64,000 bases of DNA from Onchocerca lupi. Lineage: Eukaryota > Nematoda > Chromadorea > Rhabditida > Onchocercidae. The stretch covers positions 26,389-90,388 of the forward strand of contig JAOVVO010000308.1 in assembly GCA_028564675.1 (NCBI GenBank), in the 5' to 3' direction. Both the position numbers and the translations under genes were made by a program. Positions 1-14,000 of this stretch are shown here, piece after piece (the first letter of the stretch is position 1; every line of letters starts with the position of its first letter). Under the pieces are notes generated by a model. That model was not told where the DNA came from. It saw only the letters and a list, made by a program, of their open reading frames with translations, and searched no databases.

Positions 1-215
1 ATTTGAATATATTTTGAATATAATTTTGAATTTTAGACTTTGAAGTGCCATAAAAGATATTAAGATCTAATGGTATTTTTGTATATTAATTCTAAAATGC
101 AATCAATTCTTAGTTTACACATCTAAACTGTGTTTCTTACATGAACTTCTTTTTTCGAAAATCAGTGTCTTCCAAACTTTAATTATGAAAAATTTAAATT
201 ATGTTTTTTCTGCAG

Positions 216-330
216 GGATCTATTCCTTTGGTCAGAAAGTGCCGGTCGCGCAATTGAAACATTCACGAAAAATGCTCCTTCAATGCATCCAATTACAGTA
301 TCAGTCGTGGCTAAATTGATTCCAAAGTAA
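216..330 (+). CDS. Last coding exon of an unidentified gene, 5' part outside window
   Basis: A 3' splice site (TTTTTTCTGCAG, ending at 215) is followed by an exon that reads through 37 complete codons to TAA at 328-330. The visible C-terminus begins DLFLWSESAGRAIETFTK and ends with VVAKLIPK. The exon enters with one base from the previous codon. Its base composition is clearly less A+T-rich than the intron before it, which supports real coding. I do not recognise the family from this short tail. It converges on the Dus2 gene, whose stop lies at 687, leaving only about 350 bases for both 3' ends. Confidence 0.6.
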
Positions 331-686
331 ATCTCATTCCGATGAAAAACCAATCATATCATAATTTTTTACTTTTTATATTTTTATTTTAATATTTTTG
401 ATGAAGTAACTAATTCGCAAATAATCATAGTTATCCATTTTATTCTATGTTTTTGTTATATATGATTACTATTTTACTGAAATATTCCGGAAATTTGATG
501 AGTGTAACTTATTCCTTTCTTCTTTAAAAACAAGAAATGAGCAGTGATAAGATCCTTACAAAACTTCTGAAAACTTTTGGGTTCCAATTGGGTTCCAAAA
601 ATTTCGCCAAATTAACAAGAATAATAATAATCAGGCATTATAGCAATACACTGTAATGAGGTTTCAAACGAAGATTGTAAAGTATT
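331..686. other. Convergent 3'-UTR region between two genes
   Basis: No coding signal is seen here. The minus strand carries a canonical AATAAA at 438-443, about 245 bases past the Dus2 stop, which is a plausible polyadenylation signal for that gene. I did not find an exact AATAAA for the plus-strand gene before 700. Confidence 0.5.
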
Positions 687-3600
687 TCATAATTCTTCCC
701 AATCACCGGGTAACTTTTCACGCTTATCAAGACCAATCAAAGCGGCCAGTGCTGCCACCTGAAAATGATCACATTCATCAAGCAGCAGCCTTTCGATAAA
801 AATCTGAATAGAAAAACAAAAAAGCAGCTACCTGTTCGGCCATTTTTTTGTTTGGTTGTCCAATGCGCGATGAGAACTTTTTACTGTCAACCTCAACGGT
901 TGCTTCATATTTTTTATCAATTGTACGTAACTTCTGAAATCTATCAACGTCAGAACAGTACTGGTATTTTAGAAAATAAGATGGAAGTAATACAACTTTT
1001 TCGGAATCAATTGAAAAAAAATTACGAACAAAATTCATATATCATTTCTCTCCATCCTATGTAGAATTCATCTTTTTTGGAGCAGAGAACAGATTAAGTA
1101 AACGTTCTATGCTTTGATGAAGTCCTTTTCTTAATATATTTCGTATAAAAAAGAAAAAATAAATTTAACCTGTCCCAGAAACATAGTGAAATTACGTTTA
1201 ACACCTCAAACTATACCATTCTTCAGCAGTTTATAAGAAACTAATGAAACTTAATGGTAAAACAATAATTACAACCTACACATTGGTAGATCGGTCGCCT
1301 GATTCCGCTTTCATCACAGAAAGCATTCAAGACACATTTTGGGGTTACCATTCCACTTTTATCTTTGAGTCGCTTACTAAACAATTACTATGAACATTTT
1401 CAACAAATAGCAAAAAACAAAATTAATGTAGGCTAAAATGATTCCGACATTTAGGCTAAATTAGCAACGATTTTGTAAAAGAATAGATTAACGCTGGACT
1501 TTTTTAAAAGAGCCATGTAAGTAGAATGTTGCCGTGCTATTTAGGGGAGAAGGATTACGTCGCATAACTAGATGGCAAAAGTCTAAGTACTCAAGTATGC
1601 AAATAATGATGGAATCTTGGTGGTAGTGAATAAAATGAGTGAAGAATGTAACTGTTTCTGAGAATTATCTGTTGTAATAATTTCATAAAAGTGTAACTTA
1701 TCCGGAAAACTTGCCGTGGGAATGTGAGGTCAATAAAACTTATTCCTGTTTCATCATCCACTTCAAATTTCCGCTTTTGTGTTGCTCGTCTTCGAATATT
1801 TTTATAACCGTAATATATATCACTAATAGACCATGCTTTACAGATATCTAAAACACTTGCGGCTAAGATAGTTTCCCGCCCACGCGCATCAGTTTCCTAA
1901 AAAAAAATATGTTTTAGGAGTTTGCGATTTATGAGTATTTTTACAAAATATTATGGAGAATTCTAAGAGTCACTGAAACTACCTAGATGTACACGCTATT
2001 AAAGCGTGCACATACAAGGATGGACACTATTTAACAAATCGAAAAGAACTGGTAGTATATGCTACCTGTTTAGATCCAAGGATCCTCTGTACCACATATT
2101 TTGTCGAGGTGAAGTTTTCATCATATTTACAAGCCTAAAATATCAAAAAACAGACAAATTTAAACTTTTTAATGAATTTCAACTTTAATTAAAACAAGAA
2201 ACAAGAAAACAAAACGACGAAAAAAATTTTGAAGGGAAAACAGTCATTAGGATAGTTCAATCAATGCTCACATTTCAATCATTTTGCAAATTTAGTTAAA
2301 GAAATACAACAGTATTCAAATAATTTTGCTATTAACACGCAGAAAATTGGATAATCTTGAAGAGTGATACAAAACAAATCGTACTGTTTCTATATATAAA
2401 CTAGACTAAAAACAATTAAAAGATTTAGACAGATCTCTTACTACAAGAAATACCAAACTTAATAGCTTAATTCAATTTTAAGAAAACTCTAAAAAATTAA
2501 GAGATAATTACCATTTCCAGAAATCCGCATATTTCTTCTTCGAACGATAAGAAGCCATTAGGACGAAATATACTCGGATTACTGAGAGCTTTTCTTGCTA
2601 ACATTACACTACTTGCATTACTTTGTTCCCGAAACTTTATAATATCATCATATTTTTTGATTGAGCCAGAGAATCCACTACAATAAAAAATATAAATTGA
2701 ACCGTAAAACTTTTTCAAAATGGAAATTAATTAACTTCAGCTTTACAAATGGTAGAATACGGACTTGACTATTTTAGGTCTAACGTATGAATGGCAATCC
2801 CGAAATACCTTATATGGACAATACAGCGACTTACTTCGCAATAACTGGTACAGAAACTATTTGAGTGACTTCGCGGATTTCATTTAAACGATTTACATCA
2901 CCTTGCCGTTCACCTCTACGCCGTCCATGTATAGCAATTGCTGAAACACCACACCGTTCGAGCATTTTCACGAATTCAAGCGTATCTTCCCGCTAGAAGC
3001 ATAAAACATGTGGGTTTCATAAAATCACAAAACTGAACCACTAAATCACTAAAAAACTGAAACTCCCCGATACATATGAAAGATGCAGCATTTCAATTAA
3101 TAAAAATACTCTTTAACACATATTCATATTTACCTTATCTAAAACACGTATTTTGCAAGAGATTGGAATTGCAGAAATAGAGACACATGTTTGCACTATC
3201 TGAAATTCGAAAATTGCTAAAATTTTAATCATTCAGAAATTTTATAACACAAGATGAAACAAGTATATAACTTCATATATGATATTAAAAACAGCTTCAA
3301 ATTCGATTTTAGTTAAAAATGGTAAAAAGCAAGCAAATGCGCTCTTCCAATCAAAAAAAAAAAAAATTTCTCAAAATGCATTTCTGTAGAATGATGTTTC
3401 TTTCTTTTTTTTCAGCAGTACCTACTTAACAAATCTCTATACAGCTCAATTGTTGAAATCTCACAGGAGAGTTAAAATAAAAAAGTTAATAATTGCATAT
3501 CACTAATATTTAATGATTAATATAATTTAAATTTGAATCGTGAAGACACGGAAAAAATTATGGAGATAACTTATACCTCTTTCGCTTTTTCAGGATTTCC

Positions 3601-5348
3601 TAACAAAGCAGCACCCATACCACCAGCAATAGAAAATGGTTTCGGACATCCCATATTAATGTCAATGGCCGCTACATCGTTTCCGCTGAAATGTGGAGAA
3701 TTTAAAAGAATTTAATCATGAATAAAATTCAAATCAGTATTTGCTGCAATGATTAAATAATGGAATAGTGTATGTGAGAACAGGAAGTGAACACGGAAAG
3801 GAGGTTCTGTTAATAAAATGAATTTAAGAATAAAGAGGAGATAAAAATTAAAAGTTAGAATTAGTAAGCATACACTTTTTTAATAATATTCGCGGTTCGT
3901 TGCGCATCATTTGTTCCCTGAAAATAAAATTTTTATTTCAACTTCTTCGCACAGATTTATTCTTTGCATAGATTTTATATTCTCATCTATTGAAATTCCG
4001 CCCCAAATGATAAAAAAAAAAATTTTCAATTTCTTCGATCATACAGGATATTACAGTAATATTATAGTTTTATTTCTTTGACCATATACTATTGAGCATT
4101 GAGAATCAATCTCTCAGTGTGTCACTGTTAATGGAAAACTGTAATCGACAGTATCTATTCGTTAATAATTCCAATTAGATGCTAATAATCAAATTATCAA
4201 TCAATTCCAGCAATATTAGTTTGTTCTTCAGCAGTTTTCAGAATGATTCACAAAACTTACAATTTGTAGGATACATTTCTGCCTTTCAGTTCTATTACAT
4301 ATCCTCAAAACGACATCATCTTCACATGTATAATCAATTGTTCCAAGTGTATCTGTAATTTTCTTCGAAACTCTTAATTATAATTCAGTGCAATCTTCTC
4401 TTTTTCTCAAAATTACAGTTGGTTTCAAAAATTTCAAATACTCTTGTAAGAGTATTCAGAATTTTTCTCAAAATAAAGCTTATACTTTTGATCAAATTTC
4501 GAACACAAATACTTTCAGGCATAAGTTTGATTTTATCAAAAATATTAAACTACTTGAAAGTTTCTCAATTATTACCATTTATTGATCGCTGAGAACTTAA
4601 CAGTTTCTGATCTACAATTTCCTCTGTGTACACCAGATCAGCGCCATATTTCAATGCCAAGGTTCTGTAAAGAAAAAAAAAAGAATCTTCGCCAAAAAAC
4701 TGTACAGTGAAATTATTTGGTAAAATTATGATGATGAACTTGATATCTTGCAAATAGATTGAACCAAAAACTTGTCATTTTTTGAAATTAGAATATTTTG
4801 CATCATTTAAAGACTTAGATAATAAATACGATAATTTTTACTCCATGGCTTTATTGTTTTCAACATCGCTTTTTGATGAAAGCGTTATAAAAGTTGTTAT
4901 AGAAAATTTTGCTTTTGTTATATTTATTAAGATCAGTGCAATCAACTAAAATTTCTATACATCTTAATTTAATTCCTTCATTGTTCTCACTCTTCAAAAT
5001 ACCTTTGGGATCAAATCTATTTGTCTCTAATGTAAATTTATATGAAGGATAAATCCATCATCATTCAATTTCATACCCATAACAGCGACTTAGCTACAGC
5101 CAATTTTTGAAGACAAACATTTAATGGTTCATGCAAATATTCTATTTGTCAAGACATAAATAAGATTTTTTTCGGAAATACTATTTTATTACGACAAATA
5201 AAAGATAGCTGAGACTGAATAAATTTTGATGCCGGAAAGGGAAATATCATCAGTGATAGACAAAATTGACCAACCTGAGTGGTGTTCTACCAGCTCGAAC
5301 CATAGGAGCCAATATTAATTTCTTTTCATACAAACTGCTATCAGCCAT
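687..5348 (-). CDS. dus2: tRNA-dihydrouridine(20) synthase 2 with dsRNA-binding domain
   Basis: Dus2 reduces uridine to dihydrouridine in the D-loop of cytosolic tRNAs, using FMN and NADPH. I assemble 13 exons on the minus strand: 5348-5275, 4664-4576, 4352-4261, 3917-3874, 3685-3577, 3199-3134, 2992-2835, 2677-2512, 2134-2066, 1896-1711, 1372-1280, 933-832, 758-687. The total is 1320 nt, 439 residues. The N-terminus MADSSLYEKKLILAPMVRAG carries the family flavin-binding start. DINMGCPKP holds the catalytic Cys (about residue 113), IAIHGRRRGERQ holds the conserved His (about 180), and NGFSGSIKKYDD is the flavin phosphate region. Residues about 355-415 form the dsRNA-binding domain that marks animal Dus2 (VTPKCVLNAFCDESGIRRP; NKKMAEQVAALAALIGLDKR). 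The least certain junction is exon 10 to 11 (donor GTTTTC, acceptor TAAG). Confidence 0.92.
1988..2012. repeat. Short intronic inverted repeat
   Basis: TGTACACGCT and AGCGTGCACA are complementary at nine of ten positions around a five-base loop, in the Dus2 intron between exons 9 and 10. It may be a chance hairpin. Confidence 0.35.
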
Positions 5349-8049
5349 TGTTGCCCAAAAGTTAAATCTTACGATTTAAATGACATTCACGTGCAATCTT
5401 CTTGCATTAGTTTTGCACGAAACTCTTGGATTTAAAAAACACATTATTAAAATTTAAAATCTGATAAACTCCGTGAAAATACTGAAATCGAATAATGTAA
5501 TATAACGATTCGGAATACCAAATACTATTTATCTCTGAATTCTTTTGATCCAAGCTTTCAAAATTTTTGTCCAGTATCAAAAGAAATCTTCAATGATTTG
5601 AAAGGAAAAAAGGATATAATTTTTGCACAAATAATGCAAAAGTAACATTGCAACATGAGATATCTCTCGAATCAATATCAACAGAATTCCGCGATTTTCT
5701 AAGCTAACACATCAAACACTCAGTAGTCAAATCCTTTCCAAATGAAAATTGAAATTTACTAGGAACTTAAATATAAGTATAATTATATTACTCGTTATTG
5801 TAGCGTAAAGCAATCTGTCAATAAGAAGTTCTTCGTTAGAATTCTTTTTTATTCACACAATTCATACATTCATTGCAAAAAAAGCTTTTCGTTTATTTTC
5901 ATAAGAAGCGAAGACAAATTTTAAAAATAAAAAACAACATAGAAGCGCGAAAAAGTCCGAAGTTATCAGGATTCAAAAAATAAAGTCAAATTTGAAATTA
6001 AAACCAAAAAAGCGATCAAATAAATGACTAATGCAGAATATATTCAAACATATGCATGTATATTACATATATATTTTTGAAAAAAATGTCACAAAATTGA
6101 AAAAAAAAAAGAGTACCATAATATTCGAAAAAAAAAAAAAAGAAAGAACGAGTTTGAGAAATAGAAATGCGTTTGAAAAACGAATTACATGTGAACTTTA
6201 TAATCTGACCAGAGAAATACAAAAACGAAGCTAAAAATACTTCTCTAACCCGGGAAATCTTGAAAACCTTTCTTGATATTGAATTCTTCTAGGCATATAA
6301 ATCAATTCTGCATATTTCGGGAAAAATAATAACACGATTTAGTATGCTATATATCGTAATTAGAAGAAAATAATAAATGATGGAACATATGCAATGCAAC
6401 TGAAAAAAGGCAACGGATGCAAATAATTGATCGAATTTTGCATAATAAATGAATACTAAAAATTATTACATGGGATGAAGGGCCATCTAGCGTTTTAATA
6501 ACTTTATTGTGTCTTCAAACTTTCTGAAAATCAAATAAAAATTAAAGACTAAAAATTAGAATTTAATTTCAGTCTAAGAAACCAGGAATACATTTACAAT
6601 GTAAAGAAATTCCTTGGAAAATAATTGGAAATCCAAATGGATATTTAAACTGAAACATTATTTACAGCACTACCACTACTACTAATGCAGGAGATAGCAG
6701 TCCAGGAGCAGGAAAAAGGGAATAATATGCATATAAAATTGAAGGGCAAATAGCATGACAAAGTCCCCCGAAAAATTGCAATTAGACAGAATATATTTTA
6801 TAGTAATTCTAAGCTTTAAAATCAAGGAACGAAATCTTCATACGAATAAATGACTAAAATTCGTTATTCATTATTCATCAAGAAATGCCCATGCCCTATC
6901 ATGATTGCGCAAGCGTAAAAGTCCAATATAGTTCGCGGAGAAGGCAAAGGATGCCATTCACACTCATCGTCAGTCTGTTTAATCAATCGATGGTTACGCT
7001 TCCCATAATCCAAAGTTTGCCTCAGTCAGCCTTGCAAAGCCAATGTTTGAAACTTCCAAGAAAATGTTCTAATAGGCTTTCTTACTTCTTAAGCTTTGCG
7101 CCATTTTTGCATTGCAACGAGTGATATGAAGGATTTCAATAGAAAATGAAACGAGAAAACTTCAAATTTCAGTTGAATTTCCGTTAAAAAATTTAAAATT
7201 TTCTGTCGATAAAGCATTTGGCAAGATGATATAACATCATATTTTTAAGGATAGAGAAGCAAACTTACAGACGATGGAATGATGAAAAATTATACAAAAC
7301 CTAAAACGCAAGAAATGATAAGGAAAAGTGTTTACACAGAAGTGATATACAGGACTAAGTTACAAAAGAAAAAAAATTGAAATTTATGAAAACTTGACTA
7401 AAAAAAGACAGATGAACATTGTGATACTCGTCTGAGGTCCGATATTTCAAAAGAAATGATCGTCGAATCAATATCGCTAGTCCATGTTTTGCTAGTATAC
7501 TAACTGAATTTTAGGACAAAAAAAATTTCGATAGATTTTGTTATTCCATTTGCGTCTAAAAAATCAGAAGGAAAAAAGGTGAGTTTCGGTGATGAAGAAT
7601 TGCTGTCTCATACCTTGAAACGCAGATTTTGCCTTAAGATTTTATGATAAATAATGAATTATTTTTATCTACCACAAACTTAATAAATGTCTAACTTATT
7701 AAGCGTTTTCAGGAAAAGTAGCATTGTCTCATCATGTAAGTTTCTTCATCATTAAAAGTATCACTCACTACATAATTTTTAATGGCTATGAAAATTTAAA
7801 CTGATTTCAAGATTGAGCTATTCTCCTTTTTGCATTAAAAAGGAAGCCGAGATCTACTTCTTAAAATTTAAAGTAACTGGATTTCCTGCATTTAATTATT
7901 TTATTTTAATCTATAGAAACATGCTCACTAGCTTTTCTGATAATCGAGCGTCATAAATGATTGAAACTTCATGGCGGCATATATCGACGGTCAAATTAAA
8001 GAATACCAAAATTTACATTAAGAAAAAAAAACTAATGATGGGGTAAATA
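5349..8049. other. Intergenic region between Dus2 and RanBP-like genes
   Basis: This holds the Dus2 promoter side (just above 5348) and the RanBP-like 3' end. A minus-strand AATAAA at 7910-7915 lies about 135 bases past the RanBP stop and fits as its polyadenylation signal. A less A+T-rich patch at about 6885-7130 has a 79-codon plus-strand frame (MPMPYHDCASVKVQYSSRRR...), but without recognisable motifs or clear splice partners. No tRNA or other RNA gene was recognised. Confidence 0.5.
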
Positions 8050-11000
8050 TCAAAATTCCAGGTTCTGGGCGACCAATTTATCCACGTCTGCGAATACGGC
8101 AACACCAAGCTGCATTGCCGATAAATCATTACGAAGTTTACGCGCAGTACGAAAATGCATTGAGAGTAGCGATTCCTTCGGAAAACCCATATGTTCTTAA
8201 AAAAAAGCAATCGAAATTTTTTTCTACCTTGTTTTATTTTCAGAAATATTCTCGAATTCTATTAATCACTCTGGAAACGCAAATTAATTAATTATTAGCA
8301 AGTTAAATAAATGATGCTGAACTGTTTTTTACACATTATTATAACTGGAAATATTTACAATAAAAATCAAAAGTTCAAAATAAAATTTATACTACATGAA
8401 AACTGAACGAAATAAGGATAGCTCTGATCTGCGACCTATTTGGAAGGAAATACATAACGCACTGAGCTACACTATTAAAATATATTATTGATTTCTCCGA
8501 AAGTCAAGACAAAAAATAATAAAATAACCTCGTAAGGCGCTATTTAATCCGTTAGCTGCTTTCACACGTTGCACTTGTTCAAGCAAATAGCGAAGTGATG
8601 TATCCAAGGGTTTTGTATGACATATCAAAGCAAGGATATCCTGGAAAATAAAAGCTAAACATCTAACTAATTACAGTCACCCAGAAACCACAGCTACAGT
8701 CATTGGAGAACATTTGTTTCGATTTAAACGTACGCATGTGCAAACACCTTCCATTTTGTTTCAGCTCGCTGCTAATGTGCTGAAATGTGAACGTCCACCG
8801 AACATAAGGATTTCGCCTTGTTGATCTATCCTGCTTTCATTTCATAATTACATTCATCCAAAATTACCAATAAACTTGGTAATATATGGTGATATCCTTT
8901 TCCTCCCAACTTTTTGAAGATTTTTTATCCACACCAAGAGTTATCAGTAATTAAGAATCAAATTTTACATATTTTGTTCTCAAAAAAAAAAAAAAAAGAA
9001 AATGGCATCAACTTCTCACATGCATCCGGCGAACTAGATCTTCTGGCGGATTTACTATCTGTTGACATAAAAAATTGATTTCCCGACCGAGTTTGAGAAG
9101 CATATCTATTTCTTCACATTTCATCATATCTTTCGGATCACCACCCGTCCAACCTCGACATAAAGTAAATGTTCGTTCGGCACCACCAATAACATCTTGA
9201 TGTGTGTCACCACAAGACGGATCTAAATCATTCATAATAGATTCTGCACAGTATAAAATCCTGAATTTGAAGCATTAAATAAATAATAAATAACATCACT
9301 TGTTTTGAGACACTAAAAAAGAAAACTTGTTAATCTCGAAAGTAATTTTTTAATTTTATGATAAACCTTGATCTTCATCGATGATTGTGGTTGCTGATGA
9401 AACCGGTTGAGATACACCGTTTAATATAACACCATTACTTGTTGTGGCATTTCCATTGGATGCTGGAACAAATTTTTTGCATAGAGTTTGTGGTATTAAT
9501 TTCTCTTAAGTACCGTAATAGAGATATGTTTTAGAACTTTTCAAGATTGTACCGAATATCAAATGTATTAATTCGAAACGAACTGAAGTCACAACTTGGA
9601 TTTTGCCATGAACTGTTCAATTCGATACCATTCAAACTACATCCTAATTTTATGTTGTACTTAAACATTTACTGAAAATGTAAGAAAAATCCAAAAAGAA
9701 AAAAAAAATCATGATTTGTATCTAACCATGAACTGCTCCATTCGATGATGAGGAATGGTCACTTCCAGCCTTATCATCTATCGATTCATCAACTGACATA
9801 TTACTGAAATTTATATATGCCAATTATTGGACGTTAAAAAAAAAATAATTCTGAAAATTAGCTATCCCAACAAAATAAGTTGAAACAATCTTACCGAATA
9901 ACAGTGCTGCTTGTTTGCACACGAGCAAATCGGCTTGAATCTGCTTGCATTCCTTCATTTCCCGTACGTGAACGACGAGTAACACATATGAAAGGTTCTA
10001 AAAATGATTTCGTATGGATTTCACATCGAAAGCACATCTTTAATTAATTTCTTTCTATTTAATACATATCATAAACTCTGCACATTGTCATAACTGCCCA
10101 ATACATTATTTGCATGTATATATCAGCATAAGCATAACGGAAAAGTATAACAATAATTGAAGAGTGAAATATTACTGAAAACAAACCCCATTCATCATTG
10201 CGTCTTTTGAACGGATTAATCGTACCCAAATTTTCATTACTGGCAGTAATTGTAAATGGATGTCCTTTTCTACTATACACTTGAGCATACGAATCACCTC
10301 CTGAAATTCACTGTAATTTTTTAGACATTTCCATATAGGTTTCCTTCATAATATAAATCTATTTATATTCAGTGTATTTAAAACAAGAGCAGGAAAAAGA
10401 CTGTACAGTTAACTTTTCATATTACCTTCTTTTAGATCTTATGCTACTGTCACAGGAACACATAAAAAGTTTTCCAATACATCACAACATAATAAGCTAT
10501 GAAAATTGCGCTTACTTTTTTTTTTTTCTTTTCATACTATATCATTCTACTTCGAATGCAATGAACATGTAAAAGATAATTTCCCTTTCCTCCATCTCCT
10601 CTTCTCTCTCTCTCATCAAAATCTTAAAAATATCGAAGATTCAATCTAATTATAAAATACATCTATATGAACCTGAGATTGTTGAAAGACTACTTTGTGT
10701 TGAACGAGTTTCTTCCTTTGGGGACACACTACTAGATGAATCACGAGAAGACACAGAAGAAATTGTGATCTGAAATTAAAATTCAGTCTTATGTATTCCA
10801 GAATAATAGTAGTATAGCTTCTGCAAAAAACTTTATTTTAGCGGTTTTTGAAATTCCATCTTTAGAAGAAATATTCTGTCAATTTGGTACTTGCGCCACT
10901 GATAATGAAATGATTGCAGGTTTGCTTCCAGCTTTATGAAAGTGATCCACAACATTAATTATCTAAACTTTCCATCTAGTCTAATCTTTATCTACGTGTC

Positions 11001-14000
11001 AACTGTTATTTAAATTGTTCACAAATAATATGAGTGAATATACTTTATTGATAACGGTGTAATCGAAAAGAAAAAATATATGCTCTTACATTATTTGCTT
11101 TGGCATAAATCTCCACGAAATACTGACAATTCAATAATAACGCTAATTCTTTATTTTGTTCCAATAAATCCGGACATAAAGCTCGTGCACGATCGATTGC
11201 TTTGCCCACTTCACCATCCAAAATCATTTGTTTCAGTTCTGCAAATGGCGTCACAAAAAAAAAATTTAACGAAATTAACTAAAATATTTAAAGTAACAGA
11301 AGGCGAGAGAACAGCATTCCAAAAACCATTTAATGTTTAGTTTGCAAATATAAATCTTATGAAATTTTCCAATTCTTCATTATAGAATATCTTGCAAGCA
11401 GCAAAAAGAAAAAGTAAATATTTATATGACACATTTGAACTATTCATTTGTTTCAATTGTTCATTACTCCACCATGACTAACAGAAGTTCGCCACTATAA
11501 ATGCCACTGATAATATATTATATATCATCACATCTTGAAATAGCATATCTTTGCGTCAAGCGAGCTGCGAAGCTCACTGATAAAGATAGATAAAGAATTC
11601 CTCAAAACATTCATAACGAATTTTGAGTCCCGAATGATGCAATTTACTCATAAAGAATCACAATTACATTAACAAATCCCATAGATTTATTCCAAATTTG
11701 GGAGAACTCGAGCTGAATTCCGAGCCAGAAACATCTAAAAATACAAAATATCTCGAAAATTAAAATTAGAATATCACAAGCAACCTACCGCGACGTCTTT
11801 CTAACATATCACTTGATTCCTCTTCTCCTCTCTCCATTTGTACATCATCAGGTTCATCCAAATTTTGATCGGCATGCTTTTTAAAAGCAGCTAATGCTCT
11901 TCCGTATCCTTCATGTAATAACCATGATGATATCGCTCTGAAAATAGGATTAATGTAAATCATGAAGGAAAGGAAATAAATCATTATAATTCCTTCCCCT
12001 CTACTTCTCTTTTTTATCTCATCAATGAAACTAGCAGAGAGTATATTAAGCATTGACTACTTACCGATCCATCCAGCCCGTTTTTGCTTGTGGCAGCACA
12101 ACTTTGCATATTTGTTCATATGTATAATTCCGTGCATCCTGCAAGACTTGATAAATCAGCTCTACACCCTCTTTAAAAAGAATTTCACTGATAGACAATT
12201 ATTGGTCGAATTAAGTAATTTTAAAACAGGAACTTTCCACTGTTTTCATGAATAATAAAATAGTAAATGAAAAAAATATTATCAGATTCGGCACTTAAAT
12301 CATATCATTCTTCCTCAGAAATCAATTAATAAAGCTGGTACCAAAAAAATCTCAGGATCATTTTATAAAATCTACTTTGACATTCAAGAATATTGCACTT
12401 CTTGATGATAATGCAAATGCATAATCAATAATGGACAATCATCTTTGCAAAGAATACTTATTACAATAATTAATTAATTGATCTCATCAATTTATTGTCA
12501 TTCAATTTCTTGTTGATTGTAACAAAATCTGAAAATTGAATATCTCCAAATTCATTTGAAGAGTAAATATTGTAAAGTGAATTAGATTGATTGTTTTTTG
12601 AATAATTTAATCAGCGAGTAAATCAGTGCGGTTAAACGGCTGTCACTATAAGTCTCCTTCACAAGGGCTAATGCTCGATTATATCTCGCACGCATTGCAT
12701 CATTAACGAAGAACACTCTACACTGCACTTCTCCACAATTTTTACTTCCTGTTATTTTGGCTGATCGTCTTATTATTGTCGAAACAAGAGGAAACAATAA
12801 GATGCAGAGAAATAGCACTGCATGGAATACAATGATGACCTTGAATTCTTGCTCGATGTCGTACTTGAAAGGATATTGTCCGAAGTTCGATTCTGCAATC
12901 GCACCATGTTTTTGAAGGCCAATCATTGGATACAAATCAACAACGTTTTCAACTTCCATTATAGCAATACCTGCAATAAAAAAATAAAGAACAAATAGTT
13001 TAGAAGACTATAAAAATAATTAGAATATAGCAGTTATTTATGAAAATAAACGAATCAATATTTTATTTCATAGAGCAATCTATTTTTCATTCACATCCTT
13101 CTCTTCTTTGACTAGTTTGTGCAATCGATAATTGCTTCAACACTTCGACTTCAACACTATAACACTTCGACACTTCAAAATATAATGAAATGTTAGGAAA
13201 ATAATATCGAAAAACAAAGCTGTTTCATAATGACGTCATTGTATAATGTGGTTCAGGCTTATTCATTCTTTTATATGTATCATTACTACGTAGACATTTT
13301 ATAATAAGTCAGTAGATCGAATTTCGTTTCAATTTTTGCAAAAGAAATCTAGCAGTTACCAAATTAAACAGGAACTAACCCAAGTGTCGGCCATTTTTGG
13401 TGAAAAATATTGATTTTCTAACAAAATCTACTCCACAACCAATCACATCGTTCATTTTAAATGTGGGTCCATATGCATGTCCAGTGCCTGATGAGCAAAA
13501 GAAATTGCCATCGTCACCGTGATAACCGTATGATGCTCTGTCCCAGCCTAAATTTCATAATTATATCTTCTTTTTTTTTTTCTTTTACCGCCATCATATA
13601 ACACAGAAACATTGATTAGCACAGAAACTTCAGAGATGTTACAAAAATGCTGTCATTTGGACTAACAAAGATTATAAGGCTGAAACTTAAACATTGTGTA
13701 AGAACAGTTCATAGCATTCTCTATACATAGCGTAAATGATCAGCAGATGCGAAAAATTAAGTGATTTTTGGGAAAGTTTTAAGAGAAAATATTTAAGCCT
13801 TTTCGACTTATGGCATAAGGCTATATGCAGTGCAAACCTGGCAATCTATTCAAATCGACATTTCGTTCACATAACCCAACGCCCATACAACATTCAGCTC
13901 CACTACATACTATTGTTACTTCGAAATAATATACGCCACATGTTATTGGGATCGGATGATCAGCGCGTACCGCTGCAGCATCTTTTGCATTCAGCTCCTG

